DNA of 64,000 nucleotides, from assembly GCF_001687325.1 (NCBI RefSeq), contig NZ_LZRD01000004.1, positions 265,060-329,059 on the forward strand, written 5' to 3'. The notes below the pieces were generated by a model, which was given only the letters and a program-made list of their open reading frames with translations, ran no database searches and was not told the DNA's origin. This stretch comes from Streptomyces sp. PTY087I2 (lineage in GTDB: Bacteria > Actinomycetota > Actinomycetes > Streptomycetales > Streptomycetaceae). A program made the translations under genes and the position numbers. Shown here in pieces: positions 17,782 through 26,441 of the stretch; the first letter of the stretch is position 1, and each line of letters starts with the position of its first letter.

Positions 17782-18939
17782 CTACGCCAGCGGAAGCGCC
17801 GCGAGCTGCGCGATCACCCAGGTCAGCGGGGCGAACAGGGCCAGCAGCGCGCCCGCCCGCAGCAGCGTCGCCCGGCGCAGCGTGGCCGCCGGGGCGCCCA
17901 TCCTGAGCAGCGCCTCCGCCGTATGGGCGCGGGCGTGCTTGGCCTCCAGCGCCGACGTCAGCAGCGTCGCCGTCGTACAGCCGAGGACCAGCACCGCGCC
18001 GAGTGCGGTGAGCGGACCGTACGGGCGCTGATCGCCCCCGTACAGCGCCGAAGCGGCGACCGCCGCGGACACCACCGCGCAGACGATGCCGAGCGGGCGG
18101 CCGATCCGGCGTGCCTCGTCCATCAGGACCCGGCCCGCCAGCAGCCGTACGGCCCCGGGGCGCACCGACTGCAAGGCCCGGCCGCACAGATACGTCAGGC
18201 TCGGTCCGGCCAGCGCCAGGCCGACCGCGGTCAGCGTCCACCCGATCAGGACCGCCACCGGAGTGGAGTCGTACCGTCCGGGCAGCGGGAACGCGTTCCC
18301 CGCCGCACCCCGCGAGGCGATCGCCTCGACCGCGAGTCCGGCCGCCGTCAGCGCCACGCCCCAGGGGAGCCCGGCCGGGGCCGGTGCGGGCTCCGGCAGC
18401 TCCTCGGAGCCGAAGGTGTCCCGGGCCGGGTCGGGCCGCGACCGCAGCGCCAGCGCGCTCGCCGTCGACGCGGCCACCGGCACGAGCGCCAGCAGCATCA
18501 GGGCGGCGGCCAGCGGCAGCGGGGTGCCCGCGCCGAGGAACTCCGCCGCGTCCCCGTCGAACGGCATCCCGGTCAGATCGCCGCGCAGATGCAGGAAGAA
18601 CAACAGCGCCACCATCGAGCCGAGGGTGGTCGACACGGCCGTGGAGACCGCGGCCAGCGCGGACAGCCGGACCGGGCCGAGGCCCAGCGAGGAGAGGCCC
18701 GGCCGGGGCCGGGTGCTCGGGTCGGTCCGGGCCACCGCCACGGCGAACTGCACGGTGGCGGCCAGCGGCACGAAGCACCACAGCAGCCGCAGCACCGAAC
18801 CGGCGGACGCGGGGTGCGCGGCGGCGTACCCGAGGGCGCACAGGAGGAGGAATCCGACACCGGCCGACGCGGCGGCCACCAGCAGCCGCCGGACCAGGAC
18901 GAGGGGATGGGAACCGCGGGCTAGACGGAGAGCGAGCAC
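17782..18939 (-). CDS. ABC transporter permease (FtsX-like)
   Basis: A 385-residue integral membrane protein with about eight to ten hydrophobic helices in two groups, separated by a Pro/Glu-rich loop near residues 180-195. The layout suggests a MacB/FtsX-type exporter permease, but I see no diagnostic motif. GTG 18939 overlaps the ATPase gene by 19 bp, so the pair is one operon. There is no cargo gene nearby. The ATPase partner is strongly divergent (see next entry), so the transport role needs caution. Confidence 0.75.
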   Translation of the reverse strand: MLALRLARGSHPLVLVRRLLVAAASAGVGFLLLCALGYAAAHPASAGSVLRLLWCFVPLAATVQFAVAVARTDPSTRPRPGLSSLGLGPVRLSALAAVSTAVSTTLGSMVALLFFLHLRGDLTGMPFDGDAAEFLGAGTPLPLAAALMLLALVPVAASTASALALRSRPDPARDTFGSEELPEPAPAPAGLPWGVALTAAGLAVEAIASRGAAGNAFPLPGRYDSTPVAVLIGWTLTAVGLALAGPSLTYLCGRALQSVRPGAVRLLAGRVLMDEARRIGRPLGIVCAVVSAAVAASALYGGDQRPYGPLTALGAVLVLGCTTATLLTSALEAKHARAHTAEALLRMGAPAATLRRATLLRAGALLALFAPLTWVIAQLAALPLA

Positions 18940-19658
18940 GCCGCGCGGCCCTCCGCTTCCGGTTTCGAAGGCAGGGTGACGGTGGCGACGCGGCGGCCGT
19001 CCAGCAGGGGCACGGTCCGGTCGGCGAGCGCCGCGACCTCCGCGTCATGGGTGGCCAGCACGACGGTGATGCCGTGCGAGCGGGCCGCCGTGGTGAACGT
19101 GCGCAGCACCTGGGAGCGGTCCGCGCGGTGCAGGGTCGCGGTGGGCTCGTCCGCGAAGATCACGGTCGGTGCGCCGCACAGGGCGCGGGCCACGGAGATC
19201 CGCTGGCGCTGCGCCTGGAGCAGGGCGTGCGGCCGCTTCTTGGCGAACGCGGCGATGTCCAGGCGCTCCAGCCATTCGGTGGCGGCCTTCCTGGCGGCCC
19301 GGTGCGACACACCGCGCAGCAGCAGGGGCAGCGCGGTGTTCTCCCAGACGGTCAGCTCCGGGACCAGCTCCGGGTCGGCGGCGATCCAGCCGAAGCGTTC
19401 CCGGCGCAGCTGTTCGCGGACCCGGGGGGCCATGGTGTGGACGGGGACGCTGTTGAACCAGACCTCGCCCTCCTGGGGCACCAGCCGGCCCGAGAGACAG
19501 TGCAGCAGCGTCGTCTTCCCGCTGCCGCGCGGGCCGGTCACGGCGAGGATCTCCGCGTCCCGGACGCCGATGGAGACACCGCCGAGACCGGGCGATCCGT
19601 TGTGGGAGTGGTGCAGTGAACGCGCCCAGATCACATCGTTGTCCGGCGGGGCCACCAT
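18921..19658 (-). CDS. ABC transporter ATP-binding protein with degenerate motifs
   Basis: A 245-residue ABC ATPase. Walker A GPRGSGKT (42-49), Walker B TVIFADEP (164-171) and the H-loop THD are intact. The signature, normally LSGGQ, reads LLQAQRQ (146-152), and the Q-loop glutamine is replaced in WIAADPELVPELT. I choose ATG 19658 with GAGGTG upstream; GTG 19667 would put the start inside that site. It overlaps and precedes the permease. Either it hydrolyses ATP poorly, or the lineage has recruited other residues. Close homologues in Streptomyces should be aligned to see whether the loss is conserved. Confidence 0.82.
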   Translation of the reverse strand: MVAPPDNDVIWARSLHHSHNGSPGLGGVSIGVRDAEILAVTGPRGSGKTTLLHCLSGRLVPQEGEVWFNSVPVHTMAPRVREQLRRERFGWIAADPELVPELTVWENTALPLLLRGVSHRAARKAATEWLERLDIAAFAKKRPHALLQAQRQRISVARALCGAPTVIFADEPTATLHRADRSQVLRTFTTAARSHGITVVLATHDAEVAALADRTVPLLDGRRVATVTLPSKPEAEGRAACSLSV

Positions 19659-19769
19659 GGCGTACACCTCGGTTCAGGTCAGATTTCCCGTTCCCCCGTA
19701 CGGGGGAACGAAGACGCGGCCGATCGGTCACTGGGCACCGTAGATAGTCGGACCGGTCCGGGAGCACGG

Positions 19770-19822
19770 CACGCGGCCCGGATACCCCCTTCTCACTCGA
19801 AGGGGCGTATCCGGGCCGCGTG
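19770..19822 (-). terminator. Strong terminator after the aminotransferase gene
   Basis: CACGCGGCCCGGATAC (19770-19785) pairs perfectly over 16 bp with 19807-19822, and the stem continues inward with CCCCTT/AAGGGG. It lies just past the stop of the minus-strand aminotransferase and would shield the ABC operon from it. Confidence 0.9.
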
Positions 19823-19873
19823 GGCCGATGAAATGACCGCTGGGCGGCTATCGACCGGGGGACCTGGTGGCGG

Positions 19874-21235
19874 TCAGAGCTTGGTCCACGCCTCCGTGAG
19901 GACGGTCCGCAGGATGCCCTCGATCTCGTCGAACGTGGACTGGTCGGAGATCAGCGGCGGGGCGAGCTGGATGACCGGGTCGCCACGGTCGTCGGCCCGG
20001 CAGTAGAGGCCGTTCTCGAACAGCGCCTTGGAGAGGAAGCCGTACAGGACGCGCTCGGTCTCCTCGTCGGTGAACGTCTCCTTGGTCGCCTTGTCCTTCA
20101 CCAGCTCGATGCCGTAGAAGTACCCGTTGCCGCGGACGTCGCCGACGATCGGCAGGTCGTGCAGCTTCTGGAGCGTCGTCAGGAAGGCGTTCTCGTTGTC
20201 GAGGACGTGCTGGTTGAGGTTCTCGCGCTCGAAGATGTCGAGGTTGGCGAGGCCCACGGCCGCGGAGACCGGGTGGCCGCCGAAGGTGTAGCCGTGCAGG
20301 AAGGTGTTGCCGCCCTCGTAGAACGGCTCCGCGATCCGGTCCGAGACGATGCAGGCGCCGATCGGGGAGTAGCCCGAGGTCATGCCCTTCGCGCAGGTGA
20401 TCATGTCCGGCACGTAGCCGAACTTGTCGCAGGCGAAGATCGTGCCGAGCCGGCCGAAGGCGCAGATGACCTCGTCGGAGACGAGCAGCACGTCGTACTT
20501 GTCGCAGATCTCGCGGACCCGCTGGAAGTAGCCGGGCGGCGGCGGGAAACAGCCGCCCGCGTTCTGCACGGGCTCCAGGAAGACGGCCGCGACGGTCTCG
20601 GGGCCCTCGAACAGGATCTCCTGCTCGATCTGGTCGGCGGCCCAGCGGCCGAAGGCCTCCGGGTCGTCGCCGAAGAGCGGGGCGCGGTAGATGTTGGTGT
20701 TCGGCACCTTGTGCGCGCCGGGGACCAGCGGCTCGAAGGGGGCCTTGAGGGCCGGGAGCCCGGTGATGGACAGCGCGCCCTGCGGGGTGCCGTGGTAGGC
20801 GACCGCACGCGAGATGACCTTGTACTTGGTCGGCCGGCCCTTGAGCTTGAAGTACTGCTTGGCCAGCTTCCAGGCGGTCTCGACGGCCTCGCCGCCACCG
20901 GTGGTGAAGAAGACCTTGTTGAGGTCGCCCGGGGCGTAGTCGGCGAGCCGCTCGGCCAGCTCGACGGCCTTCGGGTGGGCGTAGGACCACACCGGGAAGA
21001 AGGCGAGCTCCTGGCCCTGCTTGTACGCCGTCTCGGCGAGCTCGTGACGACCGTGACCGGCGTTGACCACGAACAGGCCGGAGAGGCCGTCCAGGTAGCG
21101 CTTGCCCTTGTCGTCGAAGATGTACGTTCCCTCGCCACGCACGATGGTGGGAACGGGCGCGTTCTCGTAGTCCGACATGCGGGTGAAGTGCATCCACAGG
21201 TGGTCGTACGCGGTTCGGCTGAGGTCCTTGCTCAC
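19874..21235 (-). CDS. Class III omega-aminotransferase (polyamine/GABA-type)
   Basis: A 453-residue PLP enzyme of aminotransferase class III. The PLP lysine is K283 in ITCAKGMTSGY, with the cofactor-binding acid pair in LLVSDEVICAFGR and the glycine loop TTGGGEAVETA. The closest pattern is the pyruvate-dependent omega-aminotransferase group (putrescine, GABA, beta-alanine). GTG 21235 starts two bases after the Lrp gene stops, so the two are one operon. The divergent aminobutyraldehyde dehydrogenase and the nearby polyamine transporter suggest that it deaminates a diamine or GABA. The exact substrate is not readable from sequence. Confidence 0.85.
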   Translation of the reverse strand: MSKDLSRTAYDHLWMHFTRMSDYENAPVPTIVRGEGTYIFDDKGKRYLDGLSGLFVVNAGHGRHELAETAYKQGQELAFFPVWSYAHPKAVELAERLADYAPGDLNKVFFTTGGGEAVETAWKLAKQYFKLKGRPTKYKVISRAVAYHGTPQGALSITGLPALKAPFEPLVPGAHKVPNTNIYRAPLFGDDPEAFGRWAADQIEQEILFEGPETVAAVFLEPVQNAGGCFPPPPGYFQRVREICDKYDVLLVSDEVICAFGRLGTIFACDKFGYVPDMITCAKGMTSGYSPIGACIVSDRIAEPFYEGGNTFLHGYTFGGHPVSAAVGLANLDIFERENLNQHVLDNENAFLTTLQKLHDLPIVGDVRGNGYFYGIELVKDKATKETFTDEETERVLYGFLSKALFENGLYCRADDRGDPVIQLAPPLISDQSTFDEIEGILRTVLTEAWTKL

Positions 21236-21237
21236 GG

Positions 21238-21729
21238 CTATCGGGTTCCCCACATATAGGTCTGCTTCTTGAGCTTGAGGTAAACAAAGCTCTCGGTGGA
21301 GCGCACGCCGGGAAGGGTCCGGATGCGTTTGTTGATCGTCTCCAGCAGGTGGTCGTCGTCCTCGCAGACGATCTCCACCATCAGGTCGAAGGAGCCCGCG
21401 GTCATGACCACGTACTCGCACTCGGCCATGGCCGACAGGGCTTCGGCCACCGGATCGAGGTCGCCCTCGACATTGATGCCGACCATCGCCTGCCGCCGGA
21501 ATCCCACGGTGAGCGGGTCCGTGACGGCGACGATCTGCATCACGCCCTGGTCGAGCAGCTTCTGGACGCGCTGGCGCACGGCCGCTTCGGACAGGCCGAC
21601 GGCCTTGCCGATCGCGGCGTACGGACGCCGTCCGTCCTCCTGGAGCTGCTCGATGATTGCGAGGGAGACGGCATCGACCGCCGGCGGTGATCCGTTCCCT
21701 GTCCTGGAGTCTGCGCTGCGACTGGCCAC
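21238..21729 (-). CDS. Lrp/AsnC family transcriptional regulator
   Basis: A 163-residue regulator with an N-terminal AsnC helix-turn-helix (IIEQLQEDGRRPYAAIGKAV, then LSEAAVRQRVQKLL) and a C-terminal RAM/ligand domain (MVGINVEGD... SFDLMVEIVCED). I choose GTG 21729 with GGTGGG upstream; a GTG at 21765 would add 12 residues without homology. It is co-transcribed with the aminotransferase and divergent from an aldehyde dehydrogenase, the usual arrangement for a local regulator. In S. coelicolor an Lrp-type regulator sits in an equivalent polyamine locus, as I recall. The 177-bp divergent gap contains an AT-richer stretch (21770-21815) that may be its operator. Confidence 0.9.
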   Translation of the reverse strand: MASRSADSRTGNGSPPAVDAVSLAIIEQLQEDGRRPYAAIGKAVGLSEAAVRQRVQKLLDQGVMQIVAVTDPLTVGFRRQAMVGINVEGDLDPVAEALSAMAECEYVVMTAGSFDLMVEIVCEDDDHLLETINKRIRTLPGVRSTESFVYLKLKKQTYMWGTR

Positions 21730-21860
21730 GCACCCACCATGCACCGCTCCTCGTCTGTCTCGCAACCCCAGATCGATGAAATTCGTTGAGAGAGTGCTCA
21801 GAGTCGACTGAATCCGAAGTTGAGGGCGGTTGGGTATGTCGAAAGCGTCACCGAAGCGAC

Positions 21861-21866
21861 TAGGGT
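21861..21866 (+). promoter_or_regulatory. Probable -10 (TAGGGT) of aldehyde dehydrogenase gene
   Basis: TAGGGT lies 41 bp before GTG 21907 in the divergent Lrp/dehydrogenase gap. The AT-rich bases at 21770-21815 are upstream of it, where an Lrp protein could act. Confidence 0.4.
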
Positions 21867-21906
21867 GGATGTCTCACCCATCGGACAGCCGACAGGAGGG
21901 GTGGTT

Positions 21907-23346
21907 GTGACCACCGAGGTGCGCCGTCTGCGCAACTACATCAACGGAGAGTTCCGGGACGCCGCGGACGGGCGGACCATCGATGTGGTCAGCCCGGTGA
22001 CGGAAGAGGTCTACGCAACCTCGCCGCTCTCGGGCCAGGCCGACGTCGATGCCGCCATGGAGGCCGCAGCGGCGGCCTTCCCCGCCTGGCGCGACACCAC
22101 GCCCGCCGAGCGCCAGAAGGCCCTGCTCAAGATCGCGGACGCGTTCGAGGAGCGGGCCGAGGACCTCATCGCCGCCGAGTCGGAGAACACCGGCAAGCCG
22201 ATCGGCCTCACCCGCAGCGAAGAGATCCCGCCGATGGTGGACCAGATCCGCTTCTTCGCGGGGGCCGCCCGCCTCCTGGAGGGCCGCTCGGCCGGCGAGT
22301 ACATGGAGGGCCTGACCTCCATCGTCCGCCGCGAGCCGGTCGGCGTCTGCGCCCAGGTCGCGCCGTGGAACTACCCGATGATGATGGCCGTGTGGAAGTT
22401 CGCCCCGGCGCTCGCCGCGGGCAACACGGTCGTCATCAAGCCGTCCGACACCACCCCGGCGTCGACGGTCCTCATGGCCGAGATCATCGGGCAGATCCTG
22501 CCCAAGGGCGTCTTCAACGTCCTGTGCGGCGACCGGGACACCGGCCGTGCCATGGTCGAGCACCCGACCCCGGCGATGGCCTCCATCACCGGTTCGGTAC
22601 GGGCCGGCATGCAGGTCGCCGAGTCCGCCGCCAAGGACGTCAAGCGCGTCCACCTGGAGCTCGGCGGCAAGGCGCCCGTCGTGGTCTTCGAGGACGCCGA
22701 CATCGCCAAGACGGTCTCGGGCGTCTCCGAGGCGGGCTTCTTCAACGCCGGCCAGGACTGTACGGCCGCCACCCGCGTCCTGGTCCACGAGTCGATCCAC
22801 GACGAGTTCGTCACCGCGCTCGCCAAGGCCGCCGCCGACACGAAGACCGGGCAGCCGGACGACGAGGACGCGGCGTACGGCCCGCTCAACAACGCCAACC
22901 AGCTCAAGCAGGTCAGCGGCTTCATCGAGCGGCTCCCCGCCCACGCCAAGGTCGAGGCGGGCGGCCACCGGGTCGGCGACAAGGGCTACTTCTACGCCCC
23001 GACCGTCGTCTCCGGCCTCAAGCAGGACGACGAGATCATCCAGAGCGAGGTCTTCGGCCCCGTCATCACCGTCCAGTCCTTCACCGACGAGGACCAGGCC
23101 GTCACGTACGCCAACGGCGTCGAGTACGCGCTCGCCTCCTCGGTCTGGACGCAGAACCACGCCCGCGCCATGCGCATGTCCAAGAACCTCGACTTCGGCT
23201 GCGTGTGGATCAACACCCACATCCCGCTGGTCGCCGAGATGCCGCACGGCGGGTTCAAGAAGTCCGGCTACGGCAAGGACCTCTCGGCGTACGGCTTCGA
23301 GGACTACACCCGCATCAAGCACGTCATGACGTCCATCGAGGACTGA
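21907..23346 (+). CDS. Gamma-aminobutyraldehyde dehydrogenase-like ALDH
   Basis: A 479-residue NAD(P)-dependent aldehyde dehydrogenase. The catalytic Cys is in FFNAGQDCTAATRV, the general-base Glu in HLELGGKAPVVVF, and the cofactor region in APWNYPMMMAVWK. The sequence resembles the betaine/aminobutyraldehyde dehydrogenase group (PatD/PuuC), fitting oxidation of 4-aminobutanal to GABA. GTG 21907 is 7 nt after AGGAGG; the reading back to 21820 is unsupported. It is divergent from the Lrp-aminotransferase operon and is followed by a polyamine-binding protein, both consistent with diamine catabolism. Length is normal. Confidence 0.88.
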   Translation: MTTEVRRLRNYINGEFRDAADGRTIDVVSPVTEEVYATSPLSGQADVDAAMEAAAAAFPAWRDTTPAERQKALLKIADAFEERAEDLIAAESENTGKPIGLTRSEEIPPMVDQIRFFAGAARLLEGRSAGEYMEGLTSIVRREPVGVCAQVAPWNYPMMMAVWKFAPALAAGNTVVIKPSDTTPASTVLMAEIIGQILPKGVFNVLCGDRDTGRAMVEHPTPAMASITGSVRAGMQVAESAAKDVKRVHLELGGKAPVVVFEDADIAKTVSGVSEAGFFNAGQDCTAATRVLVHESIHDEFVTALAKAAADTKTGQPDDEDAAYGPLNNANQLKQVSGFIERLPAHAKVEAGGHRVGDKGYFYAPTVVSGLKQDDEIIQSEVFGPVITVQSFTDEDQAVTYANGVEYALASSVWTQNHARAMRMSKNLDFGCVWINTHIPLVAEMPHGGFKKSGYGKDLSAYGFEDYTRIKHVMTSIED

Positions 23347-23370
23347 TCCTCGGATCGTCGTCACGGTCGT

Positions 23371-23398
23371 ACGGCCCCGGGCTCCGGCCCGGGGCCGT
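23371..23398 (+). terminator. Terminator after first aldehyde dehydrogenase
   Basis: ACGGCCCCGGG (23371-23381) pairs with CCCGGGGCCGT (23388-23398) around a 6-nt loop. Confidence 0.8.
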
Positions 23399-23516
23399 CT
23401 CCGTGTGCGCTGGACAAGGTGTGCGGGGCGGGCCCGCCGCGCTGGACGCTTGGTCCATTGTCCGCGCGGGCGCCGACCGGCATTCTGCGCGGGTGCGAGC
23501 GATCAGGAAGAACCCC

Positions 23517-24680
23517 ATGTCCCGCCGGTCCCTGCTGCGCGCCCTCGGGGCCGGAGCGGCCGGTGCCACGCTGGCCGGCTGCGGGGTGCCCGCGGCCTTC
23601 GTCGAGCCGGGGGACCGTGCCGGGCACGACAGTTCGGCCACCGACCACACCCTGAACTTCGCCAACTGGCCCCTCTACATCGACACCGACGACGAGGACG
23701 AGTCCAAGCGGCCCACGCTGAACGCCTTCTCGAAGCGGACCGGGATCTCCGTGACGTACACCGAGGAGATCAACGACAACGACGAGTTCTTCGGGAAGAT
23801 CAGCCCCGCGCTGATGAACCACCAGCAGACCGGCCGGGACCTGATCGTCATCAGCGACTGGATGGCCGCCCGTTTCGTCCGGCTCGGCTGGGTCCAGGAG
23901 ATGGACCGGGCCAAGCAGCCCAACGTCGCCAAGTACCTCGACCCGCAACTGCGTTCGCCCGCCTTCGACGAGGGGCGTCGCCACAGCGTCCCCTGGCAGT
24001 CCGGCATCACCGGCATCGCGTACAACCGCAAGAAGCTCGGCCGCGAGATCCGGTCCACAGGCGACCTGTGGGCCGACGACCTGCGCGGCCGGGTCACCCT
24101 GCTCTCCGGGCTCGACGAGTCGTTCGCGCTGCTGATGCAGGGCAACGGCGTCGACATCACCCGTTGGACGGCCGACGACTTCCACGAGATCTGCGAGCAG
24201 ACCGAGAAGCGGGTCCGCTCCAAGCACATCCGCCGCTTCACCGGCAACGACTACATCAAGGACCTCGCCACCGGCGATGTGCTCGCCTGCCAGGCCTACT
24301 CCGGTGACGTCATCCAGCTCCAGGCCGACAACCCGGACATCGAGTTCGTCGTCCCCGAGGAGGGCGCCGAACTGTGGGCCGAGTCCCTGATGATCCCCAA
24401 CCTCGCCCGCCACAAGCGCAACGCCGAACGCCTGGTGGACTACTACTACGAACCCGAGGTCGCCGCCGAACTCGCCACCTGGGTCAACTACGTCTGCCCG
24501 GTCCCCGCCGCCCGTGACGTCCTCGCCTCCTCCAAGGACGAGGAGACGGCCGCACTCGCCGAGGACCCGCTGATCTTCCCCGACGACGCGATGCGCCAAC
24601 GGCTCGCCATCGCCCGCGACATCACCTCCGAGGAGCGGATGGACTTCGCCAAGAAGTGGAACTCCATCGTCGGCTTGTGA
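23517..24680 (+). CDS. Polyamine ABC transporter substrate-binding protein (Tat lipoprotein), copy 1
   Basis: A 387-residue PotD/PotF-like protein. The N-terminus MSRRSLLRALGAGAAGATLA plus lipobox Cys 22 shows a twin-arginine lipoprotein signal. The mature part has the family pattern (NFANWPLYIDTDDED, EEINDNDEFFGKI, RRFTGNDYIKDLATGD, YYYEPEVAAELATWVNYVCP). ATG 23517 has AGGAAG upstream; GTG 23493 is an alternative. It has no permease of its own; the second binding protein (30902-32149) is clearly homologous and heads the PotABC genes, so both may feed one transporter. The likely cargo is putrescine or spermidine, by family. Confidence 0.88.
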   Translation: MSRRSLLRALGAGAAGATLAGCGVPAAFVEPGDRAGHDSSATDHTLNFANWPLYIDTDDEDESKRPTLNAFSKRTGISVTYTEEINDNDEFFGKISPALMNHQQTGRDLIVISDWMAARFVRLGWVQEMDRAKQPNVAKYLDPQLRSPAFDEGRRHSVPWQSGITGIAYNRKKLGREIRSTGDLWADDLRGRVTLLSGLDESFALLMQGNGVDITRWTADDFHEICEQTEKRVRSKHIRRFTGNDYIKDLATGDVLACQAYSGDVIQLQADNPDIEFVVPEEGAELWAESLMIPNLARHKRNAERLVDYYYEPEVAAELATWVNYVCPVPAARDVLASSKDEETAALAEDPLIFPDDAMRQRLAIARDITSEERMDFAKKWNSIVGL

Positions 24681-24722
24681 AGCGGTGACAGGGGTGCCGT
24701 AAAGGGGCGGTAAACCCGGGCG

Positions 24723-24728
24723 TACGCT
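24723..24728 (+). promoter_or_regulatory. -10 hexamer TACGCT for leaderless transcript
   Basis: TACGCT ends six bases before ATG 24735, and no ribosome site lies between. The spacing is identical to that at 718, 51828 and 56765. Confidence 0.5.
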
Positions 24729-24734
24729 GCGGAT

Positions 24735-25274
24735 ATGAGCGAAAGACAGGCCCTCACACGGGGGATACGCAGGTGGCTGGTCTTCTTCATCGTCTGTCTG
24801 GTGCTGAGCGGGCTCACGGCCTTCCCGCTCGTCACCGAACTCCGCTGGACACAGGAGCTGCTGAGCGCCTCCGCCTCCCCGGTCCCCGAGCACTTCCCCG
24901 GTCTGATGGAGTGGATCACCCGGGTCAGCGAAGGGCTCGACACCATCGACCGCGAGCAGCCCTTCATGCTGTACGGCACCGACTGGCTGGCCTTTGCCCA
25001 CCTGGTCATCGCGGTCGCCTTCTACGGCCCCTACCGCGACCCGGTCCGCAACATCTGGGTCATCGAGTTCGGCATGATCGCCTGCGCCGGGATCATCCCG
25101 CTCGCCCTGATCTGCGGCCCGATCCGCGGGATCCCGTTCTGGTGGAGCGTGATCGACATGTCCTTCGGGGTCTTCGGCGTCATCCCGCTGCTGATCGTCC
25201 GCCGCATGATCAAGCGGCTGGAGGCGCTGGAGCAGACGGCAGCGGCCGCACCCGTCCCCGCGGCGAGCGCCTGA
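24735..25274 (+). CDS. Conserved membrane protein of unknown function
   Basis: I do not recognise a characterised family. The 179-residue protein has four hydrophobic helices (about residues 13-33, 84-102, 112-130 and 138-158), a first periplasmic loop of about 50 residues with RWTQELLSASASPVPEH, and a short charged/Ala-rich C-tail. An aromatic motif, FYGPYRDPVRNIWVIEFGM, marks the middle loop. The transcript appears leaderless. It sits between the polyamine-binding protein and a broken methyltransferase, with nothing to suggest function. Confidence 0.75.
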   Translation: MSERQALTRGIRRWLVFFIVCLVLSGLTAFPLVTELRWTQELLSASASPVPEHFPGLMEWITRVSEGLDTIDREQPFMLYGTDWLAFAHLVIAVAFYGPYRDPVRNIWVIEFGMIACAGIIPLALICGPIRGIPFWWSVIDMSFGVFGVIPLLIVRRMIKRLEALEQTAAAAPVPAASA

Positions 25275-25277
25275 GCC

Positions 25278-25573
25278 TCACGGCTCCAGGATCTCCAGAC
25301 CGTCCAGGAACGAGGCGAACTCCTCCCGGCTGCGGGCGGTGATCGGCGGGGTGGCGTTCCCGCCAGATGGCGCACCGCCCGGCCGAGGAACGCCCGGTCC
25401 GTGCGGGCCACTTCACCGATGCTCGGATACATCCCGGTGACCTGGTCGCCCACCGCCCGGTCCACCGGGTAGTTGTCCTTGCCGCCCAGCCAGTAGTTCC
25501 ACACCCGCGCGTTGTGCGCGACGTCGGAACGTATCCGGGCGGGGGCTGCCTGCGGGCTGGTCCTGGGGGCCAT
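25278..25573 (-). pseudogene. Remnant of SAM-dependent methyltransferase (Methyltransf_19/DUF574 type)
   Basis: From ATG 25573 the first ~70 residues match the N-terminus of the streptomycete S-adenosyl methyltransferase family (ARVWNYWLGGKDNYPVDRAV, then RAFLGRAVRHLAG). The frame then jumps straight into what looks like the extreme C-terminus in another frame (TARSREEFASFLDGLEILEP, stop at 25278). The whole SAM-binding core, some 150 residues, is missing. So an internal deletion with a frameshift has left both ends. It should be non-functional. Intact members of this family are ~270 residues. Confidence 0.8.
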
Positions 25574-25705
25574 GACGGCTGGCTCCTCGGTGGCGGAGGG
25601 GCCCGCGTGCCGCGTGGGGTGGGTGCGGCGGCGGGCGGTGCGGGCCCTTGCGTGGTCCTGGGGTTCTTGCGGGCCCTCGCGAGGCCCTCCGTCATGCCGG
25701 ACCGA

Positions 25706-26419
25706 TCAAGAGCCCCCGCGCCCGGGCGAGTTGGCGAGCAGCCGGTGGAGCGTGTCGATCCGGTTGGTGGTGATCGAGTCGACGCCCCGCTCGATCAGCC
25801 GGCGCATCGTGCGCTTCGTGTCGGCCGTCCACGCGGAGACGAGCAGCCCGTCCCGGTGCGCCCGGTCCGCCAGCTCCCGGCTGATCAGGCCGAACCGGTA
25901 GTTCAGCCAGCGCGGCTTCACCGCGGCCAGCAGCTCCGGGCGCGGCGGGGCCAGCGTGGTCCAGGTCAGGGCGATCTCGGCGGACGGGTCGGCGGCGCGC
26001 ACCCGCAGCATCGCGTCCGTGTTCGCGCAGTAGTACGCCCGCTCGCCCGCCCCGCACTCGCGGACCGTCCCCACGATCTTCTTCACCGAGGCGTCCGTGG
26101 AGCCGGGCAGATCCACCATCACCCGGTGCGCCCCGGCGGCGAGCAGCGCCTCGCGGAGCGTGGGCACCCCGCCGCCGGTCAGCTCCTTCAGCTCCGCGTG
26201 GTCGATCCGGTCCAGCCGCCGGTCGTGGCCCCACAGCCGCTCCAGCGTCGCGTCGTGCAGCAGCACGGGCACCCCGTCGCGGGTCACCCGTACGTCGATC
26301 TCGACCGCGTCCGCCCCCCGTTCGAGGGCGGAGCGGATCGAGGGCAGTGTGTTCTCGCGGGCGAGGTAGGGATCGCCGCGGTGCGCGACGGCGGTGACGC
26401 GGGAGACGGTGTCGGCCAT
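25706..26419 (-). CDS. Glycerophosphodiester phosphodiesterase
   Basis: A 237-residue GDPD-family enzyme that hydrolyses glycerophosphodiesters to glycerol-3-phosphate and an alcohol. The active-site pieces are present: AHRGDPYLARENTLPS (His-Arg and Glu-Asn), AVEIDVRVTRDGVPVLLHD (metal Glu/Asp and second His). There is no signal peptide, so it is cytoplasmic. ATG 26419. It lies 22 bp downstream of the adenosine-deaminase-like gene on the same strand and is probably co-transcribed with it. The 130 bp after it, up to the methyltransferase remnant, show nothing notable. Confidence 0.9.
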   Translation of the reverse strand: MADTVSRVTAVAHRGDPYLARENTLPSIRSALERGADAVEIDVRVTRDGVPVLLHDATLERLWGHDRRLDRIDHAELKELTGGGVPTLREALLAAGAHRVMVDLPGSTDASVKKIVGTVRECGAGERAYYCANTDAMLRVRAADPSAEIALTWTTLAPPRPELLAAVKPRWLNYRFGLISRELADRAHRDGLLVSAWTADTKRTMRRLIERGVDSITTNRIDTLHRLLANSPGRGGS

Positions 26420-26441
26420 GAGGCCATTGTGACGACCGGGA

